A DNA stretch of 11,734 bases from an uncultured cyanobacterium (GTDB lineage Bacteria > Cyanobacteriota > Cyanobacteriia > Phormidesmidales > Phormidesmidaceae): NCBI GenBank assembly GCA_938029995.1, contig CALHGI010000623.1:1-11734 (forward strand), in the 5' to 3' direction. Every line of letters starts with the position of its first letter. The stretch's first letter is position 1. The notes below the pieces were generated by a model, which worked only from the letters and a program-made list of their open reading frames with translations, did no database searches and was not told the DNA's origin. Shown piece after piece: positions 7,804 to 11,734 of this stretch. Position numbers and translations under genes: made by a program.

Positions 7804-7844
7804 TATAAATATCTATGATACGCAGGCTGTTTTCGGAAACCGAA
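7804..7844 (+). promoter_or_regulatory. Candidate -10 box and downstream inverted repeat before the thioesterase gene
   Basis: A TATAAA (7804-7809) is followed by the inverted repeat TTCGG-AAA-CCGAA (7832-7844), both ahead of the preferred ATG at 7884. A weak TTGGAT at 7783-7788 is a possible -35 with a short spacer of 15 bases. If this promoter is used, the in-frame ATG at 7815 would be at or before the transcript start, which favours 7884. The motif evidence alone is weak. Confidence 0.25.
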
Positions 7845-7883
7845 GCAGGGTTCACAATTCGTAGTTTGGCCGTTGATTTATCT

Positions 7884-8321
7884 ATGACTAACCGCTGGTT
7901 TGACTATGGTTTTCGGGTGCAGCCCCACCACACGGATTACGGCGGTGTAGTCTGGCATGGCACCTATATCCAATGGATGGAGACGGCGCGGGTGGAATGT
8001 CTCCGGGCGGTTGAGTTTGCCTTTGAAGAGTTCGTTGCGGCGGGCTATGACCTGCCGGTGGTGGACCTACAGCTGCGCTACCACCAGGCCCTTACCCTGG
8101 GGGCCGAGGGATTGGTGAAAACCCGGCTCCATGTAGGCCGGGGGGTCAAGCTCAAGTGGCTGTATGAGATTTACGACGTCGGCCAGGAGTCGCCCCAGCT
8201 ATGTGTTTCAGGTACGGTGGTGCTAGTGCCCATTCATATGGCTAAACGTAAAATCGCCCGGCGTTTGCCAGCCGAACTCCAGGCGATGTTTGACTCATTG
8301 CAGCAGTATTTTGCGGATTAA
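7884..8321 (+). CDS. Hot-dog-fold acyl-CoA thioesterase, probable 1,4-dihydroxy-2-naphthoyl-CoA hydrolase
   Basis: From the ATG at 7884 this is a 145-residue 4-hydroxybenzoyl-CoA-thioesterase-type hot-dog protein. The signature is FRVQPHHTDYGGVVWHGTYI, with the presumed catalytic Asp18 in HTDYGG, then WMETARVECLR with VDLQLRYHQALTLGAEGLV in the second half. It resembles the Synechocystis Slr0204 group, which releases 1,4-dihydroxy-2-naphthoate from its CoA ester in phylloquinone (vitamin K1) synthesis. The substrate is inferred from that resemblance. An upstream in-frame ATG at 7815 would give 168 residues, with AAGGA at 7797-7801, but the extra 23 residues lack any family match. The shorter start is preferred because relatives are about 140 residues long. 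It is divergent from the stress protein gene, and its stop codon directly abuts the stop of the convergent GNAT gene. Confidence 0.85.
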   Translation: MTNRWFDYGFRVQPHHTDYGGVVWHGTYIQWMETARVECLRAVEFAFEEFVAAGYDLPVVDLQLRYHQALTLGAEGLVKTRLHVGRGVKLKWLYEIYDVGQESPQLCVSGTVVLVPIHMAKRKIARRLPAELQAMFDSLQQYFAD

Positions 8322-8810
8322 TCATTCGGGGATGGCCAAATCCTCTAGGGCTTGTCCGTCCACCCGGCAGGTGCGCCAATCGTTGAGCATCACAGCCCCT
8401 TTGGACATGTAGAAATCAATGGCGGGTTGGTTCCAGTCCAAAACACTCCATTCAAAACGTCCACAGCCTTTGGCCAAGGCCATTTGGGCCAGGTGCTGAA
8501 AAATAGCCGTCCCAATGCCCCGGCGTCGATAGCCCGGTAAAACGAATAGATCTTCGAGGTAAATACCGGGTTTCATGAGGAAGGTGGAGAAATTGAAAAA
8601 GTAGAGGGCAAAACCGGCAGGGGCTCCATCCATGCGGGCCACAATGGCGTAGGCCTTAGGGCTGTCACCAAAGAGATGTTTCTCCAGGTCTTCTGGCGAA
8701 CCAATCACCTCATGGGCCAAGTTTTCATATTCAGCCAGGGCCATGACCAACTCAAACAGGAGGGGGGCATCTTCTCGGGTTGCGGGGGTAATGGTAATGG
8801 GAGATGCCAT
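8322..8810 (-). CDS. GNAT-family N-acetyltransferase, spermidine/spermine acetyltransferase (SSAT)-like
   Basis: This is a 162-residue acetyl-CoA-dependent N-acetyltransferase. The N-terminal part reads TITPATREDAPLLFELVMAL. Motif A is YLEDLFVLPGYRRRGIG (84-100) with the CoA-pyrophosphate loop at 95-100. Motif B is VLDWNQPAIDFYMSKGA (123-139) with Tyr134 as likely general acid. The segment from FNFSTFLMKPGIYLEDLFV through WNQPAIDFY follows the SSAT subgroup closely. Bacterial members of that subgroup act on polyamines, thialysine or other amines, so the substrate is open. The ATG at 8810-8808 lies 29 bases after the sodX stop on the same strand, which suggests co-transcription with sodX. Its TGA (8324-8322) touches the TAA of the thioesterase gene, so convergent transcripts must overlap. 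Confidence 0.88.
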   Translation of the reverse strand: MASPITITPATREDAPLLFELVMALAEYENLAHEVIGSPEDLEKHLFGDSPKAYAIVARMDGAPAGFALYFFNFSTFLMKPGIYLEDLFVLPGYRRRGIGTAIFQHLAQMALAKGCGRFEWSVLDWNQPAIDFYMSKGAVMLNDWRTCRVDGQALEDLAIPE

Positions 8811-8839
8811 GGGGCGTCATTCAAAGAGTAATTGGGTCG

Positions 8840-9229
8840 TTATGTAGCCGTTGCCAAACGACTGGTAACACGGCCGATAATACCGCTGGCGGTGAGCACA
8901 CCGAAATGACGGCTATCACGTACGTTTGGCCCATGTGTATTATCACTGATCAGGTAGACACTGCCGTCATCGAAGATATCTTGGACGCGCTTAATTAGGA
9001 GCATATTAGGGTGTAAGGGGTGGGTTGCGATCGCAATATCCCCCAACTGCACCCTAGCCCCCATGGCTGCTAGCACCGTATCCCCCGACCTTAGAGTGGG
9101 CACCATGGAATCTTCCCGCACCACAAACCGTCGCCGTCGGCCCACCAACCATTGGGCATACTCCCCCCAGCTAGCGCTAGAGATCGCCCGATTTTCAGGG
9201 GGGCAGTCGTTGCCGTTCCCATATCCCAT
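8840..9229 (-). CDS. sodX: Nickel-type superoxide dismutase maturation protease SodX
   Basis: SodX is a signal-peptidase-like (S24/S26 family) serine protease that removes the short SodN propeptide so that the new N-terminal histidine can bind nickel. The 129-residue protein has the serine box VREDSMVPTLRSGDTVL with nucleophile Ser41 and the lysine box NMLLIKRV with general base Lys80. The conserved SDNTHGPNVRDSRHFGVL (95-112) follows. WLVGRRRRF (27-35) before the serine box is typical of this subgroup. It has no membrane anchor, unlike LepB, which fits a cytoplasmic maturation role. It lies directly downstream of sodN on the same strand, which supports the assignment. Only 27 bases separate its ATG from the terminator, so much of its expression should come from read-through. 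The exact start is uncertain because the first 20 residues are poorly conserved. Confidence 0.92.
   Translation of the reverse strand: MGYGNGNDCPPENRAISSASWGEYAQWLVGRRRRFVVREDSMVPTLRSGDTVLAAMGARVQLGDIAIATHPLHPNMLLIKRVQDIFDDGSVYLISDNTHGPNVRDSRHFGVLTASGIIGRVTSRLATAT
9027..9034. repeat. HIP1 octamer GCGATCGC, inside sodX
   Basis: This is a perfect HIP1 copy. It is embedded in a 19-base stretch (9022-9040) identical to 1464-1482 in the deacetylase-like gene, and both encode DIAIAT in the same frame. Confidence 0.85.
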
Positions 9230-9255
9230 ATCCGATCTACCCCGTCCCTACAGAC

Positions 9256-9291
9256 AAAAATCCCGCAAAGCCTCAACCTTGCGGGATTTTT
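9256..9291 (-). terminator. Intrinsic terminator between sodN and sodX (symmetric, could act on both strands)
   Basis: Perfect 13-base arms AAAAATCCCGCAA (9256-9268) and TTGCGGGATTTTT (9279-9291) enclose a 10-base loop. The GC-rich core is followed by five T residues in either direction. It begins 33 bases after the sodN stop, so it should end most sodN transcripts, with read-through into sodX. Confidence 0.88.
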
Positions 9292-9323
9292 CAGAGCCAT
9301 GGGCTCCCCAAAGCGATGGGCAA

Positions 9324-9791
9324 CTAGCTAGCGGTAAACCAAGCCACCTGACGCCCCTTAGTGGCCCAGAAGATACCATGGATTTTCTCCACGGCGGCCA
9401 TCAGTTCTTCAGCATGCTGCTGACTAACTTCTACCTTACAGGCAGAACAAAGCTTGGCAGCTTTCCAAAATGTATCGTGCAGATCGGGATAGGCCTCTAA
9501 ATGTACTGGCTTGAAATAATCAGTCCAAAGAATTAGCAAATCATCCTTGGTCTTTTGAGCCTGCTCTTCCTTAATCGCAATGTAGCGAGACAGGGTATTC
9601 GCATAAGCTACTTTGCCAGCTGCATCTGATGGTTCCTCAAGGGCCACAATTTTTTTCGTCATCGACAAAACAGCTTCAGCCGTAATGCGCGCAGCAGAGG
9701 GATCGTAGACACCACAGGGACCATCACAGTGGGCATGGACCTCAGTTGGGGGGAACCAAGCGTTTAGTAATGCAATTGCGTTGTTGAGCAT
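9324..9791 (-). CDS. sodN: Nickel-containing superoxide dismutase SodN (precursor)
   Basis: This enzyme dismutates superoxide to oxygen and peroxide with a nickel centre. From the ATG at 9791-9789 it is 155 residues: a 20-residue propeptide (MLNNAIALLNAWFPPTEVHA) and a mature chain of 135 residues. The mature chain begins with the nickel hook HCDGPCGVYDP. Mature His1, Cys2 and Cys6 (precursor H21, C22, C26) are the nickel ligands. The rest is the four-helix bundle, including SAARITAEAVLSMTKK and CSACKVEVSQQHAEEL. A TTG and a GTG lie 9 and 6 bases upstream in frame, but the ATG fits the family start. The short, weakly hydrophobic propeptide fits cytoplasmic cleavage by SodX, encoded next downstream. 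Nickel-dependent repression is common for this gene elsewhere; no recognisable Nur/Fur box was seen upstream. Confidence 0.96.
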   Translation of the reverse strand: MLNNAIALLNAWFPPTEVHAHCDGPCGVYDPSAARITAEAVLSMTKKIVALEEPSDAAGKVAYANTLSRYIAIKEEQAQKTKDDLLILWTDYFKPVHLEAYPDLHDTFWKAAKLCSACKVEVSQQHAEELMAAVEKIHGIFWATKGRQVAWFTAS

Positions 9792-9957
9792 AGTCACCAA
9801 TCAATTAAATAGTGGATGGGTTTCTACTGAACGCTTCGCCAGAAAATATCATTCTGCGAAATCATCCAGCGCAGTTAGCAGTTAATAGTATACTGCCGTT
9901 TTCCCATCCCTCCATGGGGGATACCAAAGGAAGCATAAGGATGTATTTTTTAACACT

Positions 9958-9963
9958 TATAAT
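9958..9963 (+). promoter_or_regulatory. Perfect -10 box in the sodN/nuclease divergent region
   Basis: TATAAT at 9958-9963 lies in an AT-rich stretch (about 9943-9975), 92 bases before the nuclease ATG. No TTGACA-like -35 is found at the expected distance, so this would be a -35-independent or activator-dependent promoter. The 263-base region (9792-10054) between the divergent genes otherwise shows no gene. Confidence 0.35.
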
Positions 9964-10054
9964 ATTTTTGTACTAATACCAAGATAGACTCTGAATTAGA
10001 TGGGAAGCAACTACTTGGGCTAGGACGTTGAAACATTTGAATTGGCAGGATCGA

Positions 10055-11065
10055 ATGCGATGGACATGGCACTCTTGGCTATCGTCCTCGGCAAGGATGA
10101 CAGTCTTACTGGTGGCCTTAACAAGCTGTGATAATTTAGCCACGGAACTGGCGGATCCCAATGCCCATTTACCCCCTTGTGTCGAACAAAACTGTGACTG
10201 TGGCGATTTTGTCAGCCAGGACTTAGCCCAGTTAGTCCTCGATGACTATAGTGGTGACCCCTATAACCTGGATGGTGATGGCAACGGTCGTGCCTGTGAA
10301 CGGCTACCGCAAACCACCCCAGAACTAGACTGGGAAACCTATTTCTCCAACAGTCCCCACCTGGCCCTAGGCAATCCTAGCCATGCAGGCCCAGACAATA
10401 TCGACAACTATTTAATCGATCGGGAGCAGTATGCGTTGGCCTACAGCCAAAGCCATGGTGTATTGCGATGGGCTAGCTGGGTCCTCAACCGTGATTGGGT
10501 TGGCAATACAGAACGACAGAACAACTTTCGCCCCGACGGAATTCTCCCCAAGGGCACCTACCAGGTGGTCCCAGGAGACTATACCAACAGCGGCTACGAT
10601 CGCGGGCATATGGTTCCTTCCGCCGACCGCACAGCCAGTGAGCGAGATAACTCGTCCACGTTTTTGATGACGAACATTTTGCCCCAAACCGCTGACAATA
10701 ATCGTGGTCCTTGGAAAGAGTTAGAAAGCTATTGTCGAGACCTGATCTACCAGCAGGACAAAACCCTTTACATCATTGGCGGGGTGTACGGTCAGCGACA
10801 GCCCATTGCGCAGGATCGGTTAATTCCCCCCAGCCGCACCTGGAAAGTAGTGGTCATTTTTGACGGTGAGCCGACGGTGGACCAGGTCAGCTACAGCACC
10901 GAAACTATTGCCGTAGACATGCCCAATGACACCGGCCTCGATGAGCGGTGGCAAACCTATCAAACCTCCATAGACCGCATTGAATTGGCCACGGGCTACG
11001 ATCTGCTATCGGAGGTGCCTGAGGCGGTGCAGACTGAATTGGAAGCCCGGCGAAGTAATTATTAG
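10055..11065 (+). CDS. nucA: Predicted lipoprotein: Excalibur domain fused to NucA/Serratia-type non-specific DNA/RNA endonuclease
   Basis: From the ATG at 10055 this is 336 residues. The N-terminus ends in a lipobox (VLLVALTSC, with lipid-bearing Cys25), so it is likely membrane-anchored outside the cytoplasm. An Excalibur module follows (about 42-84): NCDCGDF, GDPYNL and the calcium-binding LDGDGNGRACE with four cysteines in all. The beta-beta-alpha-metal nuclease domain (about 120-325) has YDRGHMVPSADR with general base His185, Asn216 in ADNNRGPW (the magnesium ligand), Glu224, and Arg183. These residues match those used by Anabaena NucA and Serratia nuclease, so it should cleave DNA and RNA without sequence preference. 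An in-frame TTG at 10028 is an alternative start; the ATG has AGGA at 10047-10050, closely spaced. The convergent gene encodes a NuiA-like inhibitor of this nuclease family. Confidence 0.92.
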   Translation: MRWTWHSWLSSSARMTVLLVALTSCDNLATELADPNAHLPPCVEQNCDCGDFVSQDLAQLVLDDYSGDPYNLDGDGNGRACERLPQTTPELDWETYFSNSPHLALGNPSHAGPDNIDNYLIDREQYALAYSQSHGVLRWASWVLNRDWVGNTERQNNFRPDGILPKGTYQVVPGDYTNSGYDRGHMVPSADRTASERDNSSTFLMTNILPQTADNNRGPWKELESYCRDLIYQQDKTLYIIGGVYGQRQPIAQDRLIPPSRTWKVVVIFDGEPTVDQVSYSTETIAVDMPNDTGLDERWQTYQTSIDRIELATGYDLLSEVPEAVQTELEARRSNY

Positions 11066-11113
11066 CATGGATCTCACGGCCTGGGAAAAACGACATCTGG
11101 GGATATCGGCGGT

Positions 11114-11509
11114 CTAGGTTTCAACGATTTTGGTCTTCACGCCAATGACCTGCTCGTCCTCCGTTTGCCCCAACAGATAGACATCCATTTCCCCACGGCC
11201 AATGCGATAGACCTGCAGATTCTCTAAGGCCGTCTCTAGTAGATCTCGGAGATTCCGATAGCGCTCCACCAGGGTGAGTTCACGGGAGTCAAACCAGGAG
11301 CGTTCTAGGGTCGATTGACCAAAAAAGTCATCCAAGCTGACAACGGCCACCGGAGTATTTTCGGGGTAGCTACCCAGCAGGGCGTCTACGCTGGGGACCT
11401 GCTGATCGGCGAAGATGGCAACCTCAAAAGGATAGTCGGTCTCGCTGCGCCATAGCAGCTTGTCACAAGCGGCTTCCAGTTCAGGTAACAGGTCTTGAAT
11501 TGTGGGCAT
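11114..11509 (-). CDS. nuiA: NuiA-like sugar-non-specific nuclease inhibitor
   Basis: NuiA of Anabaena binds and blocks NucA. This 131-residue cytosolic protein (no signal peptide) shows the family pattern: a first helix DLLPELEAACDKLLW, then RSETDYPFEV (21-30) with Glu23, PVAVVSLDDFF (53-63), ERYRNLRDLLETAL, VYRIGRGEMDVYLLG (100-114), and the C-terminal VKTKIVET. As I recall the NucA-NuiA structure, a glutamate near position 24 and the C-terminal threonine of NuiA enter the active site. Both have counterparts here (Glu23, Thr131). The start is taken as ATG at 11509-11507; a GTG at 11521 would add four residues. It converges on the nuclease gene with 48 bases between the stops, and I see no clear terminator there. 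An inverted repeat lies upstream at 11559-11588. Confidence 0.87.
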   Translation of the reverse strand: MPTIQDLLPELEAACDKLLWRSETDYPFEVAIFADQQVPSVDALLGSYPENTPVAVVSLDDFFGQSTLERSWFDSRELTLVERYRNLRDLLETALENLQVYRIGRGEMDVYLLGQTEDEQVIGVKTKIVET

Positions 11510-11558
11510 GGAAAAGGGCACTAGGGCAATGGAACAACTACTCTAGTGATAGCTTAAC

Positions 11559-11588
11559 GGGTGTGGTGTAACTGTATACATCACACCC
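11559..11588. promoter_or_regulatory. Long inverted repeat upstream of the nuclease inhibitor gene
   Basis: Arms GGGTGTGGTGTA (11559-11570) and TACATCACACCC (11577-11588) pair over 12 positions with a single mismatch, around a 6-base loop. It lies 49 bases before the inhibitor ATG and 29 bases after the upstream gene's stop. With no T-run next to it, it is more likely an operator or leader hairpin than a classical terminator. Confidence 0.5.
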
Positions 11589-11617
11589 AATCGCGGTCTT
11601 AGGCTCAGGATCGCCCC

Positions 11618-11734
11618 CTACGAATTGCCCTGTAGATGCTGCTTGAGAAACGCCACGGTCCTTTCCCAGGCAAGGTCTGCAGCCTCTGGGTTATAGCGGG
11701 TACCAGAGGGATTGGCAAAGGCATGGTTGGCCCC
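11618..11734 (-). CDS. Dienelactone hydrolase family protein, C-terminal fragment (5' end outside window)
   Basis: Only the last 38 residues are in the window, from GANHAFANPSGTRYNPEAAD to LAWERTVAFLKQHLQGNS and a TAG at 11620-11618. The NHAF motif carries the catalytic histidine of alpha/beta hydrolases of the dienelactone hydrolase type, and a helix with a terminal FLKQHL is the usual family ending. The nucleophile and acid are beyond the edge, so activity cannot be judged. Bacterial members are often general carboxylesterases of unknown substrate. It is on the same strand as the inhibitor gene, with 108 bases between them. Confidence 0.8.
   Translation of the reverse strand, partial: GANHAFANPSGTRYNPEAADLAWERTVAFLKQHLQGNS

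Noticed and set aside
9063..9500. 145-residue plus-strand open frame
   Set aside because: It runs antisense through sodX, the sodN-sodX terminator and sodN. Those genes explain the same bases with firm motifs.

Overview
The window looks like a chromosomal segment of a cyanobacterium. The evidence is three copies of the HIP1 octamer GCGATCGC, a DUF760 protein, a thioesterase like the phylloquinone-pathway enzyme Slr0204, a Deg/Hho-type protease, a nickel superoxide dismutase with its maturation peptidase, and a NucA/NuiA-type nuclease and inhibitor pair. I cannot name the genus. Coding density is high, no gap between genes exceeds about 265 bases, and I saw no tRNA, rRNA, insertion sequence or CRISPR array.

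Positions 1-4098 hold four minus-strand genes: the tRNA uridine hydroxylase trhO (cut by the left edge), a histone-deacetylase-fold amidohydrolase with a probable TTG start, a proline/arginine-rich two-helix membrane protein of unknown function, and an exported LysM protein whose LytM/M23 domain has lost its zinc ligands. Divergent from these, 4305-5540 encodes a Deg/HtrA periplasmic serine protease.

Positions 5661-7769 are minus strand again: a DUF760 protein, the condensin subunit ScpB, and a tandem-domain universal stress protein. A thioesterase follows on the plus strand (7884-8321). Its stop codon abuts the stop of a minus-strand, spermidine-acetyltransferase-like GNAT gene. Upstream of the GNAT gene lie sodX and sodN on the same strand, so sodN, sodX and the GNAT gene may be one transcript. 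A strong intrinsic terminator sits between sodN and sodX and would make SodX expression depend on read-through.

The right end carries the most notable locus. A plus-strand gene encodes a predicted lipoprotein with an Excalibur calcium-binding module fused to a NucA/Serratia-type non-specific nuclease. It converges on a minus-strand gene for a NuiA-like nuclease inhibitor that keeps the family's C-terminal threonine. This reads as a membrane-anchored nuclease with a cytosolic safeguard. A 12-bp-arm inverted repeat lies just upstream of the inhibitor gene, between it and the 3' end of a dienelactone-hydrolase-family gene that runs off the right edge.

Overall, the window mixes housekeeping genes (tRNA modification, chromosome condensation, quinone synthesis) with envelope and oxidative-stress functions and the nuclease/inhibitor pair.
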